A DNA stretch of 56,517 bases from Klebsiella pneumoniae (GTDB taxonomy: Bacteria; Pseudomonadota; Gammaproteobacteria; Pseudomonadales; Pseudohongiellaceae): positions 1 to 56,517 of the forward strand of contig CAMCRC010000008.1 in assembly GCA_945877175.1 (NCBI GenBank), given 5' to 3'. The translations under genes were made by a program, and so were the position numbers. Below, piece after piece: positions 45,505 to 54,181 of this stretch; positions within the stretch are counted from its first letter, which is position 1, and each line of letters begins with the position of its first letter. A model generated the notes under the pieces. That model had not been told where the DNA came from, searched no databases, and saw only the letters and a list, made by a program, of their open reading frames with translations.

Positions 45505-46662
45505 TTAAATGTAGACATAGTGCACCCGCGGCGTGACCTGACAGAACAATTCATAGGCGATGGTGCCACTGAGCCGGGCGATATCATCGGCAGGCAGGCC
45601 TTCGCCCCACAGAATGACTTCATCGCCTACTTCAATCTGGTCGCACCCGCTCAGATCCACAATCAGCATGTCCATCGACACGCGGCCGCACAGAGGGGCG
45701 CGCAGCAGCACTTTGCGGGAATCCTGACGGCAGATGACAAGCACGGGGGTACCACTGGGCGCGTGACGCGGATAGCCATCCCCGTAGCCTATTGAGACGA
45801 TCCCGATGCGTTGATCCTGCTCGCAACGATAGCTGGCGCCGTAGCCCAGCGTCTCACCGGCCTTGACGAGCTTGATCGCAATAATGCGCGAATGCAGGGT
45901 CATGACAGGCCGCAAGCCGCGATCGACGGCATTCTCGGCAAGAATCGCCGCGCCGCCATAAAGCATGATGCCGGGCCGCAGCCACTGGAAATGCGAATCG
46001 GGCCACTGCTGAATGGCAGCCGAGGCAGCCACGCTGAGCTCGCAATCGCCAGGTTGAACACCCGCACCCGCCAGTGCGGCGCCCAGCGCATCAAGCTGCT
46101 GCCGGGTCATCGCGCTGGCCGGGTCGTCGGCACAGGCGAAGTGGGTCATGACACGAAGTCTGCTCACCGAAGGGTGACCGTGCAGAGCGCTCCAGGCGGT
46201 TGCGAACTCGTCCTGGGACAGCCCCAGGCGATGCATGCCGGTATCCACCTTGAGCCACAGAGTCATGGCATCGGCAGGGGGCGCCAGCGCAAACAGTGCC
46301 AGCATATCCCGCAACTGATAGTCAGAGTGCAGCACCAGCTGTAGTCTGGCTGCAACCGCCCGTCTCAGCTCGTCGGGCGTCACGACCCCTTCGAGCAATA
46401 CGATGTCTTCTGCGATCCCCGCCGCACGCAGCGCCTGACCTTCTTCCAGGGTGGCCACCCCGAAACAGTCGCCGGCGCGCAGCTGGGATTGCAGCGCCCT
46501 GGCCACTGGCAGAAGGCCATGACCATAGGCATTGGCCTTCACAACTGCGACCACAGACGCCTCCGGCTGACGAGCACGTGCGAGTGCAAGATTGTTCCGC
46601 AAGGCATGCAGATCAATCGTTGCCCAGGCTCTGAACTCAGCCGCCACGCGTGTAACTGTCAT
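45505..46662 (-). CDS. alr: Alanine racemase
   Basis: 385 residues from the ATG at 46662 (CAGGATTACG upstream), overlapping the dnaB end by 26 nt. PLP Lys in VVAVVKANAYGHGLLPVA, LGYGASYRCEQDQRIGIVSI with the second catalytic Tyr region, and CGRVSMDMLIVDLSG. Supplies D-alanine for peptidoglycan; cytosolic, dimeric. The alr-dnaB pairing is common in gammaproteobacteria. Confidence 0.95.
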   Translation of the reverse strand: MTVTRVAAEFRAWATIDLHALRNNLALARARQPEASVVAVVKANAYGHGLLPVARALQSQLRAGDCFGVATLEEGQALRAAGIAEDIVLLEGVVTPDELRRAVAARLQLVLHSDYQLRDMLALFALAPPADAMTLWLKVDTGMHRLGLSQDEFATAWSALHGHPSVSRLRVMTHFACADDPASAMTRQQLDALGAALAGAGVQPGDCELSVAASAAIQQWPDSHFQWLRPGIMLYGGAAILAENAVDRGLRPVMTLHSRIIAIKLVKAGETLGYGASYRCEQDQRIGIVSIGYGDGYPRHAPSGTPVLVICRQDSRKVLLRAPLCGRVSMDMLIVDLSGCDQIEVGDEVILWGEGLPADDIARLSGTIAYELFCQVTPRVHYVYI

Positions 46663-48046
46663 CGTAATCCTGTCGTGCAAGGTTCTCGAAACGCGTGTAC
46701 TGGCCGACAAAACTCAAACGCACCGTGCCGATCGGGCCGTTGCGCTGCTTGCCGATGATAATCTCGGCAACGCCTTTGTCGGGGGTATCTTCATTGTAGA
46801 CTTCGTCGCGATAAACGAAGGCAATGATGTCGGCATCCTGCTCGATCGCGCCCGACTCGCGCAGGTCCGACATGACGGGGCGTTTGTTGGGACGCTGTTC
46901 AAGGCTGCGATTGAGCTGGGAAAGCGCAATGACCGGGCATTCAAACTCTCTGGCCATGGTCTTGAGTGAGCGGGAAATTTCAGAAATCTCACCAACGCGG
47001 TTATCGCCGAAGCCCTTGATCTGCATGAGTTGCAGATAGTCCACCACAACCAGTCCCAGCTGACCGTATTCGCGCACCACGCGCCGCGCGCGCGAACGCA
47101 TCTCCATCGGACTGAGACCCACACTGTCATCGATGAGCAGCGGTTTGTCCTTCAGCTTGCTGACCGCCGCCGTGAGTTTGGGCCAGTCTTCATCTTCCAG
47201 CTTGCCGGTGCGCAGACGCTTCTGATCGATGCGGCCCAGCGAGCTCAGCATCCTGAAGATCAGGCTTTCCGCCGGCATTTCCAGGCTGAATACCAGTACT
47301 GGCTTGTTGCTCAGCAGAAGCGCGTTCTCGGCAAGGTTCATCGCAAACGAGGTCTTGCCCATCGAAGGACGCCCGGCCACGATGATCAGGTCGGACTTCT
47401 GCAGCCCGGAGGTCTTGTCGTCCAGATCCTTGTAACCCGTGGGCAGCCCTGTCAGCGCTCCATCAGATCGGAAGAGTTCATCGATGCGCCCCACGGCCGC
47501 CTGCAACAGGGGATTGATCGCCTGGGGTCCGCCATCCTTGGGCCTGTCATCGGCAATCTGGAATACCTTCTGCTCGGCCACATCGAGCACATCATCCGCA
47601 CGCTGTCCGGCTGGGTTGTAGCCACTCTCGGCAATTTCGTAGGCAACGCGGATGAGTTTGCGCAGCTTGGCGCGCTCGGCAATGATGTCGGCATAGGCCG
47701 AGATATTGGTGGAACCTCGGGCATTGCTGGCGAGATCGCTGAGGTAGTCAATGCCGCCCGCGCCATCCAGCTCGCCGCGACTGTCCAGCGCTTCCACCAA
47801 GGTGACCACATCCAGCGGCTTGTTGGACTCGGTCTGGCTGAACATCACACGAAATATGAGCTGATGCTCGTGGCGGAAGAAGTCTTCGTCGATAAGCTTC
47901 TCGGCGACCGTGTCCCAGACCGTATTGTCCAGCATCAAACCGCCGAGCACGGCCTGTTCGGCCTCGACGGAGTGTGGGGGCACCTTGAGAGAGGCCAGCG
48001 AGCCGGCATCTACTGCTTTGCGGTTTTTCTCGAACAGCTCGGACAT
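46637..48046 (-). CDS. dnaB: Replicative DNA helicase DnaB
   Basis: 469 residues. N-terminal collar domain (VPPHSVEAEQAVLGGLMLDN), RecA-type motor with Walker A GRPSMGKTS, Walker B LVVVDYLQLM, and LSQLNRSLEQRPNKRPVMSD with the arginine-finger region. Hexameric 5'-3' helicase at the fork. No intein. Relevant to the DnaT/lambda P-like pair at the left end of the window, which would be its loader. Confidence 0.97.
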   Translation of the reverse strand: MSELFEKNRKAVDAGSLASLKVPPHSVEAEQAVLGGLMLDNTVWDTVAEKLIDEDFFRHEHQLIFRVMFSQTESNKPLDVVTLVEALDSRGELDGAGGIDYLSDLASNARGSTNISAYADIIAERAKLRKLIRVAYEIAESGYNPAGQRADDVLDVAEQKVFQIADDRPKDGGPQAINPLLQAAVGRIDELFRSDGALTGLPTGYKDLDDKTSGLQKSDLIIVAGRPSMGKTSFAMNLAENALLLSNKPVLVFSLEMPAESLIFRMLSSLGRIDQKRLRTGKLEDEDWPKLTAAVSKLKDKPLLIDDSVGLSPMEMRSRARRVVREYGQLGLVVVDYLQLMQIKGFGDNRVGEISEISRSLKTMAREFECPVIALSQLNRSLEQRPNKRPVMSDLRESGAIEQDADIIAFVYRDEVYNEDTPDKGVAEIIIGKQRNGPIGTVRLSFVGQYTRFENLARQDYDDSYTRGG

Positions 48047-48072
48047 GGAGAGGGTCGCGGGTAAGAATTCAT

Positions 48073-48110
48073 GAAAAAAGGCGCTCTCACTCCTCGGAGC
48101 GACAGCGCCT
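48073..48110 (-). terminator. Terminator after rplI
   Basis: Minus strand GGCGCT...AGCGCC with an extended, nearly paired inner stem (GTCGCTCC / GGAGTGAG), followed by TTTTTT. It lies between rplI and dnaB. Confidence 0.85.
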
Positions 48111-48183
48111 CATTGTCCTCCAACGTCTCGCGAACAAGCAACCGGCGCAACTGCTGCCAGAGGCTTTCCAGCGATCAGAGGTT

Positions 48184-48630
48184 TCAGGCCGGAACGATGG
48201 CCAGCGTAATGGTCTCTTCGACGTCGTGACCCAGGTCAATCGTGATCACGTATTCGCCGATGTCGCGCAATGCACCGTTGGGCAGACGCACTTCTGCTTT
48301 CTCTACATTTGCACCCGAAGCCACCAGCGCGTCAGCAATGTCACGTGTCCCGATGGACCCGAAGAGCTTGCCTTCTTCGCCGGCATTCACGGAGATCGCA
48401 ATACGCAGATCCTTCAGCTTGGCTGCGCGAGTCTGTGCTACGGCCACTTTCTCGTTGTGCGCTGCCAGCAGTTCTGCACGACGGGCCTCGAAGCTCTCGA
48501 GATTCGTGCGGGTTGCCGGGATGGCCTTGCCAGTAGGGAACAGGAAGTTGCGGGCATAGCCTGCCTTCACTGACGCCTTGTCACCAACAGCACCGAGCTT
48601 GCCTACTTTTTCCAACAGAATGACGTTCAT
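48184..48630 (-). CDS. rplI: 50S ribosomal protein L9
   Basis: 148 residues from the ATG at 48630 (GAGGAAACAAAA upstream). MNVILLEKVGKLGAVGDKAS and YARNFLFPTGKAIPAT are the L9 signature. Last gene of the rpsF-rpsR-(DUF2232)-rplI group, followed by a terminator. Confidence 0.97.
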   Translation of the reverse strand: MNVILLEKVGKLGAVGDKASVKAGYARNFLFPTGKAIPATRTNLESFEARRAELLAAHNEKVAVAQTRAAKLKDLRIAISVNAGEEGKLFGSIGTRDIADALVASGANVEKAEVRLPNGALRDIGEYVITIDLGHDVEETITLAIVPA

Positions 48631-48691
48631 TTTTGTTTCCTCATCAAATCTTGCAAATATTCTGATTCCCGCCCTGATCCTGCCTGTGGCC

Positions 48692-49531
48692 TTACACCTT
48701 CGGCGGCACGCGGGACCGGAAATCCACCCAACTGTCAGCAATCGCTGCCAGCACCAGAATTTGTGTCATCACGGGGCTCATCGTTGCCACGTAGAAAACA
48801 GCCATTACCGCAATTGGCCACTTTTTCAATCCAGCGATTCCGTGCACCAGCGCCACGCCAGCGATCAGCAGTGGCAGCACAAACAGAATCGAGAATGGCT
48901 GCAGCTGGCCTGGACCCAGCGTCGTCAGCACGAACACGGAACACAGAATCGCACTGGTTTTCCAGCTCAGGCGCAGTTGATGAAACTCCTGCCTGAATCC
49001 TCCCGGGTTGTACAAGGCGGCCTGCCAGTACCTTGCGAGCATCAAGACTGACACCGCCAGCAGCATCAGCATCATGCCGTAGAACATCTGCAGCAATTGC
49101 TGCAACTGATCTTCCGGAAGTACGTTCACCTGATCCTGCAATTCGGGGTTTGCCATGACGAGCGCGATCTGCTGCTGCATCAATTCCACAAAGCCAGGCT
49201 GCACGACAAGCGCCAGTTGAGCGCCAATGCCGACGCCGATGGCTGTCAGCAATGCAAACTCCCACGAACCGAAGCTCCGCAGCACACCTGCCAGCAACGT
49301 ACTGCCCAGCAAAGTCAGCAGCGGAATCATGTCACCCGCTACCGCCCAGCCTGCTGCGGGCAAAACAGCCCACGCCAATACAATCAACGCTTCGGACTTC
49401 CCGTGTCGAAGACACACGAGCGCCACGATCGGGGCGCTCAGGAAGTTGAGCAAGGGCAGAATTCCAAGAAGCGTCGCCGCCAGTATTGCCTGGCGACGGC
49501 CTGACATCGCGAACCCGGCCAGAGCTTTCAT
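48692..49531 (-). CDS. DUF2232-like membrane protein
   Basis: 279 residues with about eight membrane segments, starting MKALAGFAMSGRRQAILAAT. Glutamine-rich polar stretch in the middle (PEDQLQQLLQMF). A predicted membrane protein of this kind is regularly found between rpsR and rplI in Pseudomonas relatives; its function is unknown. Confidence 0.75.
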   Translation of the reverse strand: MKALAGFAMSGRRQAILAATLLGILPLLNFLSAPIVALVCLRHGKSEALIVLAWAVLPAAGWAVAGDMIPLLTLLGSTLLAGVLRSFGSWEFALLTAIGVGIGAQLALVVQPGFVELMQQQIALVMANPELQDQVNVLPEDQLQQLLQMFYGMMLMLLAVSVLMLARYWQAALYNPGGFRQEFHQLRLSWKTSAILCSVFVLTTLGPGQLQPFSILFVLPLLIAGVALVHGIAGLKKWPIAVMAVFYVATMSPVMTQILVLAAIADSWVDFRSRVPPKV

Positions 49532-49598
49532 ACTCTTCTCCGTCTTGCTCCAGTACAGCGGTCAGAGGCCGGCTCGCGGCCTTCGACCATAAGTGGAA

Positions 49599-49829
49599 TC
49601 AGGCGGTGTGGCTGTCAGTGTATGGAATCAGAGCCAGATGACGCGCACGCTTCACCGCTGTCGCCAGTTGACGCTGATAGCGCGCCTTGGTGCCAGTGAT
49701 GCGGCTCGGAACAATCTTGCCTGTTTCAGACACATACGCCTTCAGCGTTTCGATGTCCTTGTAATCGATCTCGATGGTGCCTTCTGCAGTAAATTTGCAG
49801 AACTTGCGACGGCGGAAAAAACGGGCCAT
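49599..49829 (-). CDS. rpsR: 30S ribosomal protein S18
   Basis: 76 residues from the ATG at 49829, seven nt after AAAGGA; the ATG at 49835 is too close to it. [20 protein letters not shown] and [18 protein letters not shown] are S18 hallmarks. Binds S6 on the 30S platform. Confidence 0.97.
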   Translation of the reverse strand: MARFFRRRKFCKFTAEGTIEIDYKDIETLKAYVSETGKIVPSRITGTKARYQRQLATAVKRARHLALIPYTDSHTA

Positions 49830-49887
49830 GGTCATATCCTTTCAATAAATTCGGTTGAGGGTCAGATCAGGTCTGAGGCGTTACCAA

Positions 49888-50370
49888 TCAATCCTTGGAA
49901 TCTTCCGCATCCAGATCATCGGCGTCTTCAAAACCGTCGAATTCCTCTGCTGCATCTTCTTCACCTTCCGCAGTGCCGGCTTCACGCGCTGCCGCGTCTT
50001 CTTCCAGCTTGCGCTTCTGTTCCGCACGGGCACGACGTTCACGGCTCTCGCGCTCGCCTTTCAGAATCAGGGATTCCTCAGTGACGGGACCGCTCATCTT
50101 CATGACGAGGTTGCGCAGGATGGCATCGTTGTATCGGAACAGAGTGGTGATTTCTTCCAGAATGGCGCTGCCACATTCGATATTCATCAGAATGTAGTGA
50201 GCCTTGTGGATCTTGTTGATCGGGTAAGCGAGCTGACGACGGCCCCAGTCTTCAAGACGGTGGATGGTTCCGCCACTGTCCTTGATCATCTGGGTGTAGC
50301 GCTCGACCATGACCGGTACTTGGTCGGATTGATCAGGATGTACCAGAAATACAACTTCGTAATGTCTCAT
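49888..50370 (-). CDS. rpsF: 30S ribosomal protein S6
   Basis: 160 residues from the ATG at 50370, behind [31 protein letters not shown] and [20 protein letters not shown] are characteristic. The C-terminus after about residue 110 is a charged tail, first basic and then strongly acidic, ending [12 protein letters not shown]. It is longer than in E. coli S6, whose C-terminus takes extra glutamates through RimK. Confidence 0.96.
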   Translation of the reverse strand: MRHYEVVFLVHPDQSDQVPVMVERYTQMIKDSGGTIHRLEDWGRRQLAYPINKIHKAHYILMNIECGSAILEEITTLFRYNDAILRNLVMKMSGPVTEESLILKGERESRERRARAEQKRKLEEDAAAREAGTAEGEEDAAEEFDGFEDADDLDAEDSKD

Positions 50371-50372
50371 AG

Positions 50373-50394
50373 AGACTCCTTTCGGATTGAGTCT
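50373..50394 (-). promoter_or_regulatory. Candidate S6:S18 autoregulatory hairpin in the rpsF leader
   Basis: Minus strand AGACTC-AATCCGAAAG-GAGTCT: a 6-bp stem whose loop carries CCG and whose 3' arm includes most of the AAGGAG ribosome site. The S6:S18 complex is known to repress rpsF mRNA through a stem with an exposed CCG. About 60 nt upstream (50447-50460) is another small hairpin, GGGGG-AACT-CCCCC. Confidence 0.45.
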
Positions 50395-50512
50395 TCCGAC
50401 AAACAGCAGGTTGAGAGCCTGAAGCGCGGTAAGACAAGGAGTGAAGGGGGAGTTCCCCCGAAAATAAAGAGCGGGCATTCTAGAGAACGGCTGGTGAACA
50501 TGCAATCAGTAT

Positions 50513-51286
50513 TTAGGCGCCTGGCCCCAGCCCCGCCCGTTGTCGCACGGCTTCGAACAGGCATAGTCCGGTTGCCACCGAAACATTGAGACTGCTCAGT
50601 GCGCCGGCCATGGGAATGGACATCAGGTAATCGCAGTGTTCACGAGTCAGACGCCGCAGGCCCTTGCCTTCCGAGCCCATGACGATGGCGATCGGCACGC
50701 GCAGGTCGGTTTCGTACAGGGTGCTCTGCGCCTCGCCTGCTGCACCGGCAATCCAGATGCCACGCTCCTGCAGTGACTCGAGCGTGCGGCTTAGATTGGT
50801 GACGGCCACGAAGGGAATGGTCTCGGCAGCGCCACAGGCGACCTTGCGGGCCGTCATGTTGAGCTGGGCGGAGCGGTCTTTCGGGACGATGACGGCGTGA
50901 ACACCCGCCGCATCAGCGGTGCGCAGACAGGCTCCGAGGTTGTGGGGGTCGGTCACTTCATCCAGCACCAACAGCAGCGCAGGGGTGCTCAGGGAATCCA
51001 GCAGGGCATCCAGACCGCGCTCATCGAGCACACTGCCGCCCAACCGGCACAAAGCCATGACACCCTGGTGGACTGCTCCCGGATGCAGATTCTTGAGGCG
51101 CCGCTCAAATTCCCGGCGCTCCAGCGCCTGCATGGAGACTCCCGCAGTCGCGGCGAGGGCCTTCAGTTCATTGAACCGCCTGTCTTCGCGGTCGGCCTGC
51201 AACACCAACTCAAGCACATCCTCGGGATGCTGTTTCAACAGCTCTGTAACGGCATGCAAACCGTACATCCATTCCTTGGCGCTCAC
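50513..51286 (-). CDS. rlmB: 23S rRNA (guanosine-2251-2'-O)-methyltransferase RlmB
   Basis: 257 residues. SpoU/TrmH-type knot: DEVTDPHNLGACLRTADAAG (motif 1), IVMGSEGKGLRRL (motif 2) and LSSLNVSVATGLCLFEAVRQ (motif 3). The N-terminal substrate-binding domain begins MYGLHAVTELL. Start is 4 nt after rnr. Confidence 0.96.
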   Translation of the reverse strand: MSAKEWMYGLHAVTELLKQHPEDVLELVLQADREDRRFNELKALAATAGVSMQALERREFERRLKNLHPGAVHQGVMALCRLGGSVLDERGLDALLDSLSTPALLLVLDEVTDPHNLGACLRTADAAGVHAVIVPKDRSAQLNMTARKVACGAAETIPFVAVTNLSRTLESLQERGIWIAGAAGEAQSTLYETDLRVPIAIVMGSEGKGLRRLTREHCDYLMSIPMAGALSSLNVSVATGLCLFEAVRQRAGLGPGA

Positions 51287-51290
51287 TGCC

Positions 51291-53801
51291 TTACCCTGCC
51301 TTGCGCTTGCGGCGACCCGCGACTTTGACTTCCAGAGGTGCCGATTTGTCTTTGACAGGCGCCTTTACAAGGCCTGCAGCAAGCTTTTCTCGCAGACTCA
51401 TTTCTGAGGAACCTGCTTTCACGCCCTTGCTGCGAGGCTTGCTCTTGCCTTTGCGACCTTCAGATGCAGACGCCTTGGCTGCCCGCTTTCGGGGGACAGG
51501 TGCACCGTCCACAGGTAACCCGGAGTTGCCACCCGCAGGGAGCCCGTCTGCCATTCCCAGATCAATCTTGCGATCGTCCAGATCGACACGCACCACCTTC
51601 ACACGGACAACTCCTCCGAGATGATACGTCACGCCGCTGCGCTCGCCGCGCAGCAGGTGCCGGACCGGGTCGAACTGATAATAATCGTTCTTCAGCGCCG
51701 TGATGTGGATAAGCCCTTCCACATAGATGTCGCTCAGTTCCACGAACAGGCCGAACGCGGTCACGCTGCTGATCGTGCCGCTGAACTCTTCGCCGACGCG
51801 GTCCTGAATGTACTCACACTTGAGCCAGTCCACTACGTCATAACTTGCGGCATCAGCGCGGCGCTCAGTCATGGAGCAGGTTTCACCAAAGCTCTGCATG
51901 TGCTTGAGCTCGTAAGGATAGATCTGCTTGCGCGCCAGCGAACCCGCGCCCGGCACCTTGCGCACGTGCAAAGTCTGCTGGGGGTGACGGATCAGGAAGC
52001 GCAGCGCGCGGTGCACCAGCAAGTCGGGATAGCGACGGATCGGCGATGTGAAATGGGTGTAGGCCGTGAAGCCGAGACCGAAGTGCCCGATGTTTTCGGG
52101 CTGGTAAACCGCCTGCAGCAGGGAACGGATCAGCACCGTCTGGATCAGGTGCGCATCCGGCCGGTCGGCGATCTTGAGCAACACGCGCTGGTAGTCTTTC
52201 GGCTCAGGCCTGGCGGAGCGGGTCAGTTGTATGCCCATCTCCTTCAGGAAGGCTTTGAGGTTATCCAGCTTGTCCATGTTCGGGCCGTCGTGTACCCGAT
52301 ACAGAACTGGCAGCGACGATTTGGACAGGAACTGCGCAGTGCAGACGTTGGCCACCAGCATGCACTCTTCAATCAAGCGATGGGCTTCATTGCGCACCAC
52401 TGGCACGATGGAGCTGATCTTGCGTGTTTCGCCAAATACGATCCGTGTTTCAGTACTTATGAAGTCCAGTGCCCCTGCCTGCTGTCGCAGTTTTGCAAGG
52501 CGCTTGTAAACCGTGTAAAGCGTTTCCAGGGCTGGCACCAGCGCAGCGTATTTCGCTCGCAGCCGCTCTTTGGAGCGCACCCGCATGTCAGTTTCCGGCT
52601 CTTCGAGAATATCGGCCACTTCGTTGTAGGTCATGCGCGCATGGGAGTGGATGACGCCTTCATAGAAGTCGTAATCCAGCACCTGTCCGAGCTTGTTCAT
52701 GTTCATCTCACAAACCATGACCAGTCGATCTACCTGCGGCTTCAGCGAGCACAGTCCATTGGACAGCTCCTCCGGCAGCATGGGGATCACATGGCCCGGA
52801 AAGTACACCGAGTTGCCACGGTTGATGGCCTCTTCATCCAGCGCCGAGTGCACGGCAACATAATGGGACACATCGGCAATCGCCACATACAGCCGGCAAC
52901 CGCCATCGCTCTCAGGCGAGCAATAAACGGCATCGTCGAAATCTTTGGCATCTTCGCCATCAATGGTGACAAACGGCAGTGCACGCAGGTCAACGCGATG
53001 GGCCGAATCGGACTCCGGCACTGTCTCGGGAATCGCCTTCAGTTCTTCCAGCACGGCCCTGGGCCAGACGTGGGGAATTTCATGACTGCGCACGGCCACA
53101 TCTATTTCCATGCCTGGCTTCATGTGATCGCCGAGTATCTCTACCACGGAGCCCACGGCCTTGCGGCGCTGAGTCGGATAGGCGGTGATTTCCGCCACTA
53201 CGAACTGGCCGTCCTGGGCTCCCCTGTTCTCTTTCTCGGGAATCATGATCTCATGGCTGTTGCGGCGATTGTCCGGAACGACAACCCCGAAGCCCGCTTC
53301 GTAGTAGTAACGCCCAACGATCTGCCGTGAGCGGCGCTCAAGTACCTCCACGATCATGCCTTCCTTGCGGCCACGCCGGTCCACGCCGGACACTCGCGCC
53401 AGCACGATGTCGCCATCAAATACTTTCTGCATCTCGGTCGCAGGCAGCACCAGGTCGCCGGAACCATCCACGGGAATGAAAAAGCCGTAGCCGTCCTTGT
53501 TGCCCTGCACCCTGCCCTTGGTCAGTTCCATGCGATTGACCAGACCATAAACGCCGCGGCGATTGCTGATAAGCTGCCCGTCCCGCGTCATGGCTATCAA
53601 CCGGCGCCGCAGCGCTTCAGTCTGGTCATGGGATTCGAGACTCAGGTGCTCGCAGAGCGCCTCGTAGCTCACCGGTTCGCCGGTCTGCTCCAGGTATTCG
53701 AGGATGTATTCACGACTGGGGATTGGATTCTCGTAGTTTTCCGCTTCCCGACTTGCGAAGGGGTCATTGACGCTGTCTGTTTCGATCGGTTTCTTAGCCA
53801 T
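51291..53801 (-). CDS. rnr: Ribonuclease R
   Basis: 836 residues from the ATG at 53801; the open frame runs on into the antisense of tRNA-Leu and is not coding. Winged-helix start, cold-shock domains, RNB catalytic core with FVTIDGEDAKDFDDAVYC (metal-binding Asp cluster), an S1 domain near residue 700, and a Lys/Arg-rich tail of about 90 residues ending GRRKRKAG. A processive 3'-5' exoribonuclease for structured RNA. With rlmB it forms a two-gene unit, as in many gammaproteobacteria. Confidence 0.96.
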   Translation of the reverse strand: MAKKPIETDSVNDPFASREAENYENPIPSREYILEYLEQTGEPVSYEALCEHLSLESHDQTEALRRRLIAMTRDGQLISNRRGVYGLVNRMELTKGRVQGNKDGYGFFIPVDGSGDLVLPATEMQKVFDGDIVLARVSGVDRRGRKEGMIVEVLERRSRQIVGRYYYEAGFGVVVPDNRRNSHEIMIPEKENRGAQDGQFVVAEITAYPTQRRKAVGSVVEILGDHMKPGMEIDVAVRSHEIPHVWPRAVLEELKAIPETVPESDSAHRVDLRALPFVTIDGEDAKDFDDAVYCSPESDGGCRLYVAIADVSHYVAVHSALDEEAINRGNSVYFPGHVIPMLPEELSNGLCSLKPQVDRLVMVCEMNMNKLGQVLDYDFYEGVIHSHARMTYNEVADILEEPETDMRVRSKERLRAKYAALVPALETLYTVYKRLAKLRQQAGALDFISTETRIVFGETRKISSIVPVVRNEAHRLIEECMLVANVCTAQFLSKSSLPVLYRVHDGPNMDKLDNLKAFLKEMGIQLTRSARPEPKDYQRVLLKIADRPDAHLIQTVLIRSLLQAVYQPENIGHFGLGFTAYTHFTSPIRRYPDLLVHRALRFLIRHPQQTLHVRKVPGAGSLARKQIYPYELKHMQSFGETCSMTERRADAASYDVVDWLKCEYIQDRVGEEFSGTISSVTAFGLFVELSDIYVEGLIHITALKNDYYQFDPVRHLLRGERSGVTYHLGGVVRVKVVRVDLDDRKIDLGMADGLPAGGNSGLPVDGAPVPRKRAAKASASEGRKGKSKPRSKGVKAGSSEMSLREKLAAGLVKAPVKDKSAPLEVKVAGRRKRKAG

Positions 53802-53932
53802 ATCCTGCCATGTGTTTGTAAGCTGGCGGCCAGTATACACGGGTGCCACAGCCATTACCCGGAGAAATCTCGCTTGGGAATTGACAGACGCTTTTCGCGC
53901 GGCTAAAGTGCGCGCCTGCATTAGCCCCTCCT

Positions 53933-54019
53933 GCCCAGGTGGTGGAATTGGTAGACACGCCAGCTTCAGGTGTTGGTGATCGAAAGGTCGTGGAGGTTCA
54001 AGTCCTCTCCTGGGCACCA
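53933..54019 (+). tRNA. tRNA-Leu (anticodon CAG), CCA encoded
   Basis: GCCCAGG at 53933 pairs with CCTGGGC just before the encoded ACCA. D-loop AATTGGTAGA, anticodon stem CCAGC/GTTGG around TTCAGGT (CAG anticodon), a long variable arm (TGATCGAAAGGTCG) as in class II tRNAs, and T-loop TTCAAGT. It reads CUG. Confidence 0.97.
53999..54019 (+). other. Probable left attachment site of the island
   Basis: The 3' end of tRNA-Leu, next to a tyrosine integrase gene in the same orientation, is the usual integration point for such elements. The exact core is unknown because the other end of the island lies outside the window. Confidence 0.5.
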
Positions 54020-54113
54020 ATTCAACGTTTCAGACTCTCCTAGATCGTCCAACAACTCTCCTAGCCCTGCTAAAACACTGGGCTATATAGCTTATTTACG
54101 TCCAGTAGTGCTT

Positions 54114-54181
54114 TGTAACATCTGAATTCTATTGTAACATCCAATGTAACACCTCCATCAAAAGCGAGGCTCGGTGTTACA
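54114..54181 (+). repeat. TGTAACA repeats in front of the integrase gene
   Basis: Three direct copies of TGTAACA (54114, 54133, 54145) and one inverted copy TGTTACA (54175) ending at the integrase ATG. This is the layout expected of arm-type integrase sites that also allow autoregulation. I see no other feature in the gap after the tRNA. Confidence 0.5.

Noticed and set aside
53802-54020. N-terminal extension of RNase R reading GLEPPRPFDHQHLKLACLPI
   Set aside because: This is the well-known false translation of the antisense strand of tRNA-Leu.
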